This document shows positions 48,031-58,101 of a stretch of 64,000 bases of DNA, in pieces. The notes under the pieces are model-generated. The model was not told the origin of the DNA, did not search any database, and saw only the letters and a program-made list of their open reading frames with translations. Position numbers and translations under genes: made by a program. Origin of the DNA: Salticus scenicus (lineage: Eukaryota; Arthropoda; Arachnida; Araneae; Salticidae); assembly GCA_963930645.1 (NCBI GenBank), contig OZ005662.1, positions 103,090,436 to 103,154,435 of the forward strand, written 5' to 3'. The first letter of the stretch is position 1. Each line of letters opens with the position of its first letter.

Positions 48031-48618
48031 CACTGCTCAGCATGAAAATTGCCTTCAACAACTGTTTTGTCAAATTCTTATGTAAAATGACCTCGTGATT
48101 TCAAACATGATGCCCATTCTGCCCTATCACCCACCTTTTTTTAGACACAGCCCCCTATTTTTATCATTTTTCGGTGATTTTATGGCATTAAATTTTATTT
48201 TTAGGGGGGGGGGGGAGAGGATTATTTTAACTATTAAATATGTTCTGAGGGGCTACAGAGTTGAAATATTCTAAAACAAAACATTTGCGGCAAAGGGAAA
48301 AATTTAGGGGGGATTTGCCACTGAAATTATGCATTACATTTCTTATATTTTTTTAATCTATTATTAATTTTATTAAATAAACATTATATTTTTTTGTTTT
48401 TAGGTGTTAAAATAATTCTTTTTTATTCTCCAAATCAAATTCATGGTCATAAACTTACCGAACAGTGAAAAATATTGTGGGATGGGGTGGTGTTTCTAGA
48501 AATCAGTGGGTCACTGAGCAGAATGGAAGTCATATTCGGATTCAGGAGGTCATTTTACACAAGAATCAGCAAGAATGCTGTCAGAGTTCGAAAAAATAAT
48601 TTTTTTTGCAGTGCAGTG
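48031..48618. mobile_element. 588-bp CACTA-like non-autonomous element
   Basis: Begins CACTGCTCAGCATGAAAATT and ends TTTTGCAGTGCAGTG, flanked by TTA at 48028-48030 and 48619-48621. Intact array units read GATTATTTACGTAAAAC, so the 3-bp duplication is real. Subterminal inverted similarity includes ATTCTTATGTAAAATGACCT at the left and the complement of AGGTCATTTTACACAAGAAT at the right. CACTG ends with a 3-bp TSD fit CACTA/EnSpm-type elements; TWA-targeting Harbinger is the alternative. No transposase is seen. Confidence 0.7.
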
Positions 48619-48689
48619 TTATTTATATAAAACTAACAGTATTTTATTTAATTATCTTTGTTATTTTTAAAGATTTGATTCGTTATCTC

Positions 48690-49108
48690 ACGCAAAACTC
48701 TATAAGATACGGCCCCCTAAACTACTTCAAAAGAAAGATTTATTTATATCTCGAAAACTAATAACCGGAATGAGCTACAAATTTGCACATCCATATTTTT
48801 CAGCATTACGATCCATTTTATGTAAAAATTAATATAGTTCATAATTCATATTTTTTATGAACATGAATTTATTAATATTTTTCACAATTAAAAATATTTT
48901 TCAGAAACAAAAGTAATGATGGATTATATGTTTGGGTTTCTTCACTGTATCTTGTAAAAAAAAAAATGTATATCTATCAAGTTATTTTTTGTGAAAATAT
49001 TAATAAAAGTTTGAAATATGAATTTAACATTAGCACCTTCAAACTTTGAACGCTTATAACTCTGTGAAAAAATAAGTTTTTTTTTTTTTTTTTTTTTTTT
49101 CCCGACTG
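48690..49108. mobile_element. Partial relative of the 4-kb TIR element
   Basis: Shares ACGGCCCCCTAA, an AACTAATAACCGGAATGAGC-like block, AATTCATATTTTTTATGAAC, ATATGTTTGGGTTTCTTCAC and ATTTAACATTAGCACC-TCAAACTTTGA with 39640-40020. It ends in a T run followed by CCCGACTGTA, which resembles a Tc1/mariner-type right terminus. The left end is missing, so it is a truncated copy. Confidence 0.55.
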
Positions 49109-50539
49109 TACAAAATATTAAATAATTTAACAATATACCTCATTCCCTTTTCTTACATTAAAATTGTTTAATTTTAGATTTTTTTTCGATTTTCTGTATC
49201 TATGAATTTCGTTAAAACGAAAAAAGAAAGAAAAAACTTAAAAATAAGTGTGAAATTAATAATTAATTAATTAATTAAATTAAAAAATGACAAAGTTACA
49301 CTCTTATTATTTCTATGGATTCAACCTTAGCAATTACTTTACTCTCTCTTGAATAATTACTTTACTCTCTCTTATTAGAATAGAAACATTGATATAAATC
49401 ACCATTGTATCGTTTTCTCCGGTTAAAGATTCATATTATTTGACATATAGTGGTGATCAAATAACCATGAAATCGATTCTAATTAATAATTAGAAAAGGA
49501 AACTCAGCAGCTGTCAGTCGAATGGCTATTCTATATTGATATACCCTTTTACAATCATACGCATTAAAACAAGTCATTAGTGGCAGCATACATTATTTGA
49601 ATATCATATAAAGTTCGCCTTTTGTCAAACAGATATCATAATTCTGAATTATTAGGATTCTGAAATGAGATAGTTCATCTGCTTTTAATTTCAATATCAT
49701 TAAATAGTGAGGGTATTGTCCTCTGGTTATTTTCTTGTTAGAATGGGTCATATATCAGTTACTGTGATTGTTTATTATAACAGAACAAATAAAAAGAAAT
49801 TTTAGAAAATGAAAGCGATATAATTTCTCTTTATGGCATTTTAATATGTTGAAGAAAATTATGTTATAAAATATAATAACTGCTAACTAACAATCTTTAA
49901 TCTTTTAGAAAGCAATAATTTTCTTCAGATGAGAACTCATATATTTTAAATTACATAAAATATAAAATTATTAACAGAATTATCAACATTTCTGCTTCAT
50001 TAATACCACTGTTTTTTTTTTTTTTTTTCCTTTTTATAGTTAAAAAATTTTAGCTTTTAAGTAAAGCAAAATAATTTTATAAAATGTGGTATTAAAAATT
50101 CGAAGAATTTGGTAACTACGCATATATCAGATATTGTTTTTGTGTTAATGTTCCAAGGTCTCCGCTATGGTCGCAATTTTTGCAAAATCTTTGACATTTA
50201 TACAAAATGTGATTATTAAACAAAAGATTTTCGCTTTTATCCTGAAGAATTTTATTAAACAGTGTCATTCAAAAGAATAAAAAGAAAATGATACGTTAAT
50301 TTGTTTAAGACATAATAAAAAGAAGAGAAATAAAAACTAGTATATATATATATATACTTATGTATGACCATTATATGCAATATTTGGCATATTAAAGTTC
50401 CTTTAGTGGAAGAAGACAATACCTCAGGCATAAAAAAACCCCAAGCAAGCTTTTGAGCGATTTCAATAGATTTTTGTTTTTAATATTTTTAATTTATTTA
50501 TAAAATGATAAAATAGTGATTCTTTCTTAATATTTAGTG
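49109..50539. other. Unassigned A+T-rich sequence right of the array
   Basis: Contains a (TTAA)n stretch at about 49255-49285, a 20-bp direct repeat (ATTACTTTACTCTCTCTT, twice within 49330-49375) and T runs. No gene was recognised. Confidence 0.5.
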
Positions 50540-50800
50540 TAGCATCCCTATTAAGTTCAGTGTAGCATCCCCATATGGTACACATTTAGAATACCAAGTT
50601 TGGACTTTTTGCTATAATTCATTTTCGATATATGCTGATAACAGACAGACACACATACACGCAGTAACCAAACCCAAAAAACGTCATTTTTGGATTCAGG
50701 GGACCTAAAAACGTGCAAATATAACAAAAATTCAATTTCGGAAATTTGACTCAAAAATAATATTTTTTTTGTTACATTTTGGGTAAGAAAAACAAGGAAA
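50540..50800. repeat. R1-like partial copy
   Basis: Shares with R1 the ACAGACAGACACACA stretch, TTCAGGGGACCTAAAAACGT, GCAAATATAACAAAAATTC and a GGGTAAGAAAAACAAGG end, in the same orientation as 4383-5121. The upstream half of R1 is absent. Confidence 0.6.
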
Positions 50801-50975
50801 AGGTGTCAAAAGTCGAAAAAATTATGGTATGATAACGAAAAGCAGTCACAATTATAAGTGCGTGAGAAAAAACAATGGATAACACTGGAAAAAATATATG
50901 GTCAAAATTGACTAGAAAAAGTCATCGAAGCTCGGGAAGGTCGGGTTTGGGGCACTGAAGCGAGGTTTTGCTAAT
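50770..50975 (-). repeat. Diverged inverted relative of insert X
   Basis: The reverse complement reads GTGCCCCAAACCCGACCTTC, GACTTTTTCTAGTCAATTTTG and later CCTTTTCCTTGTTTTTC. These line up with the GCCCCAGCCCGCCC, CTTTTTCTAGTCAATTTTG and CCTTTTTCCTCTC segments of X. It shows that X is a dispersed element and not array-specific. Confidence 0.5.
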
Positions 50976-51322
50976 ATAATCCTAATATAAGGAATATAAT
51001 TTAATGTAATGTAATTTTAAAAATAATAGTTTTAATATTATTGTATTAGTTAGTTGTAGGGGCGACTAAGGCGCCCGTTGAAAAATGATCATTTCATTTT
51101 ATTTATTTCTCCCTTCATTTTTTTTTTTTTTTTTTTTTTTTTTTGCAAATTAAATTTTATTCTAACTTTGAAAATATTTATATGATACGCTATAATAAGA
51201 ATTTGTGTTTTAAAAGTATTTGAAATAGAATATTTTTGTATTCTTGTATCTTGTGAATTATTGTGGCAATTTAATCATCCGTCGATATTGACGTCATTCA
51301 AATGATGAAAGCATACAATATC

Positions 51323-51372
51323 CAATTGCCCATTGCGCAGCACTAGTGGGACGTAAAAGCCAACCAACCAAC
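51323..51372 (+). mobile_element. 50-bp 3' fragment of the SINE
   Basis: Begins CAATTGCCCATTGCGCAGCA and ends in the (CCAA)n tail. A perfect 11-bp TSD, CATACAATATC, lies at 51312-51322 and 51373-51383. Copy 1 (GTATAATATCAATATT at about 5769) is the empty site. It is a severely 5'-truncated retrotransposition product. Confidence 0.88.
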
Positions 51373-52954
51373 CATACAATATCAATATTTCTGTAAGAGC
51401 ATTGACTGAACATTTTATGCAAAAATAGGTGTATTTATGTAAATATATAAACATATAGCCAACATTTTACAGAATTCATTTACACTCCTGCTCAAAAGTT
51501 TAGCAAGATTTGGAAATGATCAGTTTCATTTTTATTTTTTTTTTCAATGTAAAACCTAATCTCATGAAATGTTTCAAACGTTGGGTATTTAAAGAACTGG
51601 GTCTTCCTCATGTTGTTCTGTAAAGATTTCTTTAGGACTACATGTAGGAAGCCGGTAGCGAATTGAGCAAAATCAATAATTTTTGTGATCAACCTGTATC
51701 CTCAATTGGACGAAATCATCTGTAGCTTTAGGATATGTTAAAATTGGCCCTTCGGAGCTTATGGATGGATATTTGTGACGATAGCATGTTAAATAACGAA
51801 GACATAAGCATTTTTTTTCACCCCATCCCCTCCACCCCCGAAAAAAAAATCAGCATGTGTTTTAACAGGAGTTTTAAACGAAAATTACTCCCGCTTTCAT
51901 ATACATATCCTAAATATCTCATAAAATATGAACATTTTTATTAAAAAAAAAAAAAAAAAATGTTTTCAATGCGTATGCGCGACAGGTAGCAACATTTTTT
52001 TTAACATAGGTTGAAAGTTAGATATATTAGGCCACACTTATCAAATGTTCATTTGAACAGATTAAAAATTAAGCAATTTGTCGACAAAAGAACAAGCTAA
52101 ATTTTAGAAATTTTTCCAAGAGTGGAAATTTCACAGGGGTTTTTTCTCAGGCCGCGTAATTAATTTGAAGATCCAATCGCTTCAATCATGCTCCAAAAGC
52201 ACATTTTTCTTGTAACTCTAACATAATTTCGTTTTTTTTTTTTTTTTTTTTAATTTCTGAGATCATAAAGGTTTTTTCACATAAAAGAACATTTGCAAGG
52301 AGATTAGAATAATTCCATCTTCAAGGTATTTATGTGGCATGTGAAAAACCCTTCGCGAAATTTTAACTCTGGAAAAAATCCTAAAATCTAGCTCGTTCTT
52401 TTGCCGACAATTTGCTTGATTTTTTTTTTATTGGAATACGCTTTTGGCAAGATTTACCAAATATATCTAGGTTTCAACTTATGTAATAAAAATTTTTTCT
52501 ATCTTTCGTGCATGCGCATTCAAAACGTTTTTCATAAAAATGTTCATATTCCGTAAGATATTTAAATTGCTGTATATTGTTTCAAAAGTGTTTTTTTTTC
52601 TTTAATTTCTCTGAAAGTGAGAGTAATTTTCTTTTAACTTGGTACATTATATTAAAGAAAACATGCTGATCTTTTTTGAGAGTTTTAAAATAAAAGCTTA
52701 TATCTCGGTTATTTAACATGTTATCGTCACACAAATTTATCCATAGATAGTAATTGATCTACATTAATATATTTTAAAGTTACAGATCCTTCCGTTTATT
52801 TAATGATACAGGGTGATCACAAACATTACTGATTTTGGTCGATTTGTTACCCGCCCCCTAAATGTTGTATTAAATCTATTTTCACCGAAAAACATGAAGA
52901 ATATCCAGAACTTTAAAAAATGAATGCTTGAAAACATTTCGTGCAGAGATAACT

Positions 52955-53520
52955 TGTGAGTTAATGTTATATTAGAGTAATGCTACAAACGAAGTTCGCA
53001 CTTTATGAACAACACGTGAATGTGAAGAGTTTAGGATTCAGTTGATGAATGGAGTTAGTTCCTATGCTAAATTAAATTGTAATATGCTAATATATTCGAA
53101 AGTGAATTGTATAAAAGGAGAAGGAAGATTGTTTTTGGAAGTTAGTTGCTAGCGGCTTAGAGAGAAGTAGTAGCGGGCGGCTATAGTAGGAGATAGTAAG
53201 TCGAGTAGTATAGTGGCGTAAGGGAATCCTCCCACTTACGAAAGACGAGTATAGTCGGAAGAGTTAACGAAGTTAAATGAAGTAGTTGAGATTAATTGTG
53301 GTTATCTATTTAAAGTTGGAATATTTATGAAGGCTGCCCCCTTTAAGTTTATATAGGTACTAAATGTGATTATAGTCCAACGCCCACCTTTTCATTAAGC
53401 TCAAAATAAAAGCTCTATATTTATTTTATAAATCTGACTTTGTCATTACTTTATGATTTCATTAAGTAATTAAGCTAAAATCCTAAGTTAAAGGAGCATG
53501 ACGACCACACGGTCGTCACA
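52955..53520 (+). repeat. 5' long terminal repeat, 566 bp
   Basis: Starts TGTGAGTTAATG and ends GGTCGTCACA, giving TGTGA...TCACA inverted ends. It contains a TATA box (TATAAAAGG, 53110-53118) and a polyadenylation signal (AATAAA, 53405-53410) in the expected order. The last 23 bases include a hairpin, GACGACCACACGGTCGTC. The primer-binding site follows directly. Confidence 0.75.
53110..53118 (+). promoter_or_regulatory. TATA box of the LTR
   Basis: TATAAAAGG in the U3/R part of the LTR, about 295 bp upstream of the AATAAA signal. It would drive the genomic transcript of the retrotransposon. Confidence 0.5.
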
Positions 53521-53845
53521 GTGGCGCCCAATTCAGTTCGAATCACACCCCGAGCCAGTATTCTTTGATGGCACTACTAGTGTGCTTCAATTTTTTGATG
53601 AGCTTGAATATTTTTTTGATTTTTATAAAATTGATATTGCCAAAAAATATGGTTGGTTAAAGTGTTCCTTAAGAAGAGAACCGAGACAGTGGCATGATTT
53701 AATCGCCTGCCATTCTCTTGACCCAAATCCAACCTATAACGATTTGAAAAGTAGAGTTATAAGTCTCTTTGCCACTCGGTATGATAGATTAAGATTGGAG
53801 CATGACCGCTCCACCCCCCTCAAAAACGTCAGTGGGAAGTGGTAA
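53498..53845 (+). CDS. Gag-like capsid fragment of the LTR element
   Basis: A 115-codon frame. The ATG lies inside the LTR (23 bases before its end), and the frame reads through the PBS (SQWRPIQ is encoded there). After about residue 20 comes a retrotransposon Gag pattern: PVFFDGTTSVLQFFDELEYF (acidic/aromatic helix), a KYGWLKCSLR stretch, then PRQWHDL, which matches the W-x-x-x capsid signature of Ty3/gypsy-type Gag (PFam retrotrans_gag style). It stops early at 53843-53845, shortly after a six-C run. The next frame (53802-54809) overlaps by 44 bases and seems to be the rest of the same protein after a one-base shift. Role: virus-like particle formation. Probably inactive, because pol is missing. 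Confidence 0.6.
   Translation: MTTTRSSQWRPIQFESHPEPVFFDGTTSVLQFFDELEYFFDFYKIDIAKKYGWLKCSLRREPRQWHDLIACHSLDPNPTYNDLKSRVISLFATRYDRLRLEHDRSTPLKNVSGKW
53522..53535 (+). promoter_or_regulatory. tRNA primer-binding site
   Basis: TGGCGCCCAATTCA begins one base after the LTR end. TGGCGCC(C) complementary to a tRNA 3' end (as in Lys-type PBSs) is the standard minus-strand priming site. This position fixes the LTR boundary. Confidence 0.75.
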
Positions 53846-54809
53846 TAAAGGCAGTGGAAACACACACGAAGTCATTAAGTCACAGGAAGCAAGCTCGAGT
53901 AATGTAAAGCAACCTAAAACTGTCGAAAAAAACGTTATTTCTTGTGGCAAAAGCCAAACGCAAGTTAATGCAAAAGAGCAAACTTTGCTTTCAAACAGCG
54001 ATACAGATGAATCTAAGTCTATTTTTCAGCCTTTGACTACGGATAAAAAATCCGACAATTTATCTAATGTGGCGACGGAGGTTGTAAAAGAAAATCCAAT
54101 TAAAATTAATGTGGCGGCTAAAACCGTTACACTGAGCGAAAGTGACAAATTATTAAATAGTGTGGCTAATCCTTCCGCCAATACCTCAAAGTTAGGTTTT
54201 GAAACTGTTAAGCCAACAAACTTTTCTACTAGTTTAAATTCATCTCCTGATAATTTACATTTAAAAACAGTCAAGTCGACCGATTCTGTTATTTTCACAG
54301 AAACTGTGGTAAAAGAAAGTGAAAAGTTTAACCACTGTGCTTCTAAAGATCTCGTAACTACTTTTAAAGAAAATCTAGTAGTTAATGTAAACGAAAGTAA
54401 TACATTTCAAAATGCAGTGTTAACTAACTCTAGTTCTGCACATCTAGTACATAAATTCAATGATAAAGTCGTAAATCGAACGGAAAAGTCAGATAACTGG
54501 GTCGCTAGTTTAAATGACACGCCGCCTAAAGTAAAAGAAAATGTTGTACTTTCCACTTGTGAAGTGAAAGGTCTTAAAGCTTGTAAGATCTCCAGGACCT
54601 CCAAATGTGTGAGTAGAGAGCAAGTTGCATTTCCGGGAACTATGAACAGTGACAAGGTGACGGGTTCGAAACCCCCTCAACACAGTGACCAGATTCCGAG
54701 TTCACAACCTCCTCCGAACAGTGAAAAGGTTCCGAGTGCGAAACCCCCTCCGAAAAGTGACCAGGCACCAGGTTCGAACCCTCCTCCGGACAGCGACCCT
54801 GCAACGTAG
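53802..54809 (+). CDS. Gag C-terminal tail frame, Ser/Thr/Lys-rich with 12-residue repeats
   Basis: A 335-codon frame, the longest in the window, offset by one from the capsid frame. It is low-complexity: rich in Ser, Thr, Lys, Asn and Val, with no zinc knuckle (CCHC), protease or other domain. The end holds four 12-residue repeats of the pattern S(D/E)(K/Q)xxxSxPPxx, for example SDQIPSSQPPPN and SEKVPSAKPPPK, encoded by a 36-bp minisatellite at about 54642-54800. The ATG is probably not a true start; the frame more likely continues the capsid ORF. A long open frame with no stops hints that the insertion is fairly recent. Confidence 0.5.
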   Translation: MTAPPPSKTSVGSGNKGSGNTHEVIKSQEASSSNVKQPKTVEKNVISCGKSQTQVNAKEQTLLSNSDTDESKSIFQPLTTDKKSDNLSNVATEVVKENPIKINVAAKTVTLSESDKLLNSVANPSANTSKLGFETVKPTNFSTSLNSSPDNLHLKTVKSTDSVIFTETVVKESEKFNHCASKDLVTTFKENLVVNVNESNTFQNAVLTNSSSAHLVHKFNDKVVNRTEKSDNWVASLNDTPPKVKENVVLSTCEVKGLKACKISRTSKCVSREQVAFPGTMNSDKVTGSKPPQHSDQIPSSQPPPNSEKVPSAKPPPKSDQAPGSNPPPDSDPAT

Positions 54810-55110
54810 ACCTGAATCTGCAAGCCACCAGCACTGAAATCTCTATAGCAACTCTACAGGCCAGTCTGACCCGCATCTCTTATTTTGCTGATAGAAAGGA
54901 ATCTATATGTCAGGTGCTATGGTTTATTATTTTTCTGTTATAAACTGTATTTCTAGCCGAGCAGTCATAAAATCTAGGACATGTACTGCCTTTTGGACTT
55001 TCAACCATTATCTGAAAGCAATGAACTTTCTAATATTTCAAAAATCTAAATTTAAAACTTCGAACATGAACTTTAAAACTTAAAAACTTAAAACTTAAAA
55101 TTTAAAACTT

Positions 55111-55146
55111 AAGTTAAAGGAGCATGACGACCACACGGTCGTCACA
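55111..55146 (+). repeat. 3' LTR remnant, 36 bp
   Basis: Identical to the last 36 bp of the 5' LTR (AAGTTAAAGGAGCATGACGA through GGTCGTCACA). The rest of the 3' LTR and the polypurine tract are missing. Upstream lies a run of TTAAAACTTAAAA repeats (55065-55110) that may have aided the deletion. Confidence 0.8.
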
Positions 55147-55489
55147 AAGTTTTTAAATTGAGAAAAATAGTCTCTTGCAAATATTGCTAAACTTTTGAGC
55201 AGATGTGTATATGCATTACACGTGCAATAGGACAGGTTATAGATACTCTGTTGCAAAACTTAAATATACGTGAGAGAATTAATTTACAACTATGAAACGT
55301 TTTATGTATTGACTACGCACAGTCTAGCGTATTATGCAAATAACCAAACATACAGCGCTAACAAACATTTTTTAGACATGCAATGTACGTACTGTTTACT
55401 ATGCAGGTAAACTTTAAAAGGGCCAGTGCACTAAATGATGGGCATTTATAGCTAATTTAACAAATTGGTTGCTGGTATATTGACATAAA

Positions 55490-56510
55490 AGGTGTTTTAC
55501 AAACGTACAGGAAGGTTCGACGTAAAGCTGTCGAACAGTGAAAGTGGCCGCACTACTAACCTAAGAGAGGCTCCTTGGCTGAACTGGCACATCGGTCAAT
55601 ATATCAGGCGCAGTAATATAGAGATTGTCAACTATTGAAATTAATTACTCAATTAAGGCACAATGATGCTCTTTACTGTCTCTGGACTTCCCCAGGCATG
55701 AATAAGCGGTATGATAGCGCAATCAAAAATAAAAATAAAAAAATAGGATTTATACCAAGAATGTGTCTGTCAAGTGTTCATTTCCTATTGTTATTTCATA
55801 GGGATGAAGTGATATAACAATTTATCACACTTTGAGATGATTACCAAAGACTGTGTTTAAAGGTTTTATAATCCTTACGCCAACTGTTTTTAACAAGACA
55901 GTATGGATAATGTCAACTGAAATATTTCATAGATAAATAAAGTAGACTGAATCTAACTGAGGGAATGGCAATTTTTGCTGTGAATATAGCATTTAATTCT
56001 GTACTACTTTTTCTGCAGACACTCTGCTATTACGAGTGTAAAGGAAGCAATTTTTTAAGATCACTGGTCACATTTAGACGTTTTATGAAATACAGTCAAC
56101 AGCTGAAAGCGCATCATGTACTTTTTTCAATTGGTCCTACTGCCGTTGTTGTCAGTATAGTTAAGTTCTGTTTTCAAGCAGGACAACCCTCTGCCGCATG
56201 TTGCCCAGTTTTCGCAAACAAGTCTTGAATTGCTCATATTATTAAGTATATTTTTAATTTACTCTCAAAGTTAAAAACCTGTTGTTGTAGTTGCTATTTT
56301 TGCTGCTGCTATTCTAAAATAAGTATGCAAGTATTTCTATCTGTGTGTTACAAAATTTTTCGACCAAAACAATGTGCGTAATTAAACGAAATGGAACATA
56401 AATATATGCTTTGTCACATTTTGATGCTGATCTCATTCGACAAATGTCGCCACACATGCTCCAAATTCTTCTTCTTGCGGAACCGTTAAATATCAGCTTC
56501 TGCAGCATAG
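55490..56510 (+). pseudogene. Decayed Tc1-like transposase (copy 2)
   Basis: Better preserved than its partner at 6180-7265. Around 55545-55700 the translation across frames resembles a Tc1 DNA-binding region (REAPWLN, then QYIRRSNIEIVNY). At 56179-56235 it reads QDNPLPHVAQFSQTSLELL, matching the QDNARPH...SQ motif around the second catalytic Asp of IS630/Tc1/mariner transposases. Frameshifts and stops occur throughout, and the terminal inverted repeats are no longer recognisable. Confidence 0.65.
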
Positions 56511-57196
56511 CAGCTTTTCCGATTTTTCAACTTTAATTTTTTATAACCGAAACTAATGGATCTACTCGAATACATTTATTATACTAGATGCTTATTTTTC
56601 AAACTTGTGCTATTTTAATTTGGCTTATTATCACCTGAGTGTTGAAGCTAATACTACTCACTTTTAGAAAATTATCAAAATGTTATATTTTAGACTTTGT
56701 TGAAAAAAAAATATTCAAAACTGGATATGAAAGATATTTACCGTGAGAAGTTTAATATTAATTATTTTATTGTTTATAATCAGGCGTTGCAAGCTTCACT
56801 AGTCGCAATATTTATATATTTATATATATTTTTATTTTTTGTAAAAAACATTTATCATAATATTTTAATTGCCTTTCTAATAAAAAGAAAAAAAAATAAA
56901 AATCATTAAAATCGCTTAAACTTTCTTTTCAGATCCTTAACGCATTTAGTAGCGTCTTTCCTGATTACACTATATCGGTTTCGGTTCTTGCATTTGAGTC
57001 TTAACAAGACAATACAATATAGGTTCAAGCTGGACGATAAGTAGCGCTGCTATTTTCCAAATACTAAGTTTTTTGTGCAGACATTTCTTGGACAGTTCAT
57101 CTTCTTTATTCAATAGATAACAGCACCAGACTATATTCTCGGTAGAAAAAAAATAATAAAAAATTTTTAGGATACTCTGTAGACTTTGAAAGATTT

Positions 57197-57236
<40 letters not shown>

Positions 57237-58101
57237 CACATTTTCTTTTAATTATCCGGAAAAATTAATACATTGGTCATTGGAAGATCAAGTCCGCGAT
57301 TTTCGCGTTATCACTATGACGCTATGACCAACTGGGATAATGGGTCACGGAAAAAACTGCTTACATATATGTTTCTTGCTCCAGAGTCGTTTATTTCAAA
57401 AATTTATAGAGTTTAATTAATTTAAAAAAAAACTTATCAAATTTTTAAAAATCGGACATTGGGGTGCAGCAGGAAAGGTCAAAACGGATTTCCATGTAAA
57501 AATTCTGTAATTCTGCAATCAGACATTTTCTTACATCTCGGACACAAACACACACATATTCTTCTTTTATTATATGCATAAATAGACAGGTAGAGTTGTA
57601 CATTAGAATGATATGTAACAGAATAATGTTTTGTGAGGGTCACATCAAATTAGCTTGCTTTACATATTTTCCAGACATTTTATTTCGTTTAATTTCGTAT
57701 AACCTGCATTATTATTAAAATTATTTATCTCATCTTCAAAACTCGAATCCCATTTCAATATCTATATTAGATATAGATTTTTTTATATTTAGAAAAGTAC
57801 AATTATATGCGATCTCTAACTAGTATTTATTTCTTTTTTAGATTTAATATATGATAAAAGTTTACGTATTTTGTGTGTAAAAACATGTATCATTAGAACC
57901 TTTTATCCCTATGTAATAGAATTTTGTACATTATAAAATCACAAAAAAAGTTCTAAAATTTTCAGTATGTTTATTTCAAGTAAATCATAGAAGTTATCAG
58001 TTTAAAAGTGTCTAAATTGAAAGAATTAAAATAAAAATTTTGAAAATTTTAATAGCCAGGTATTGAAAAGGAAACAACTTTTAACATTGCACATAATTTT
58101 T

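Larger units (their letters stand above)
30081..48645 (+). repeat. Tandem array of about 1.5-kb monomers with higher-order structure
   Basis: Six direct units share the anchor TCGAGAAAACTATTACGA(C/T)A at 30124, 31644, 33677, 35540 (ATTATGACA), 41624 and 43491. A (TA)n microsatellite precedes each. Every unit carries, in order, TCATCCATGCGATTG, TTAAATTCCGACGATGAAAT, GTTTGTAATACACAAGCAAA, an A/GAAA purine tract, CAAGAAATC-ATGCGTGATCA, TAATTGGTAGTTGTCAGAAT, ACAATGAGTTGC, GGTTATCTGATTATTTACGT and AATAATAATTGCTATTATTA. The first, undecorated unit is 1,520 bp. Later units carry insertions that duplicate along with the array. No coding function is apparent. Confidence 0.93.
43434..48645 (+). repeat. 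Array unit U6 (incomplete; two insertions)
   Basis: Resembles U4 up to 43616 and again from 47097 to about 48030. After the CACTA-like insertion it continues for some 30 bp (ATATAAAACTAACAG) and then loses similarity near 48645. The part that would hold X is therefore absent. This is the right-hand end of the array. Confidence 0.8.
52955..55146 (+). mobile_element. LTR retrotransposon remnant (gag only, 3' LTR nearly lost)
   Basis: The order is 5' LTR, PBS, Gag-like frames, then a 36-bp remnant identical to the LTR 3' end. It interrupts the right arm of the fold-back element, whose sequence resumes at 55147. Flanking 4-mers are AACT (52951-52954) and AAGT (55147-55150), a possible TSD with one mismatch. 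No protease, reverse transcriptase, RNase H or integrase motif remains, so the element cannot move by itself. The PBS and Gag style suggest Ty3/gypsy-like ancestry, but without pol this is tentative. Confidence 0.75.
51485..55207. mobile_element. Fold-back TIR element, interrupted by an LTR retrotransposon
   Basis: The left end is CACTCCTGCTCAAAAGTTTA. The right end, in reverse complement, is CACATCTGCTCAAAAGTTTA. TA lies at 51483-51484 and 55208-55209; copy 1 (TTCATATATGTATATT near 5870) is uninterrupted. The arms of about 750 bp pair throughout, for example GTGACGATAGCATGTTAAAT with ATTTAACATGTTATCGTCAC, and meet at T/A runs near 52235. Without the LTR insert the element is about 1.53 kb and wholly palindromic, so it is a Tc1/mariner-type MITE with no transposase. 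Confidence 0.82.

Noticed and set aside
30081..48645. CRISPR-like or rDNA-like repeat array
   Set aside because: Unit length (about 1.5 kb), A+T-richness and lack of rRNA or short spacer structure exclude both.
54640..54876. Minus-strand open frames across the Gag tail
   Set aside because: They are shadows of the plus-strand 12-residue repeats.
56782..56808. Possible Helitron 3' end (GGCGTTGCAAGCTTCACTAG followed by T)
   Set aside because: It resembles H1's end but has no matching TC start and no paralogous empty site that I could align.
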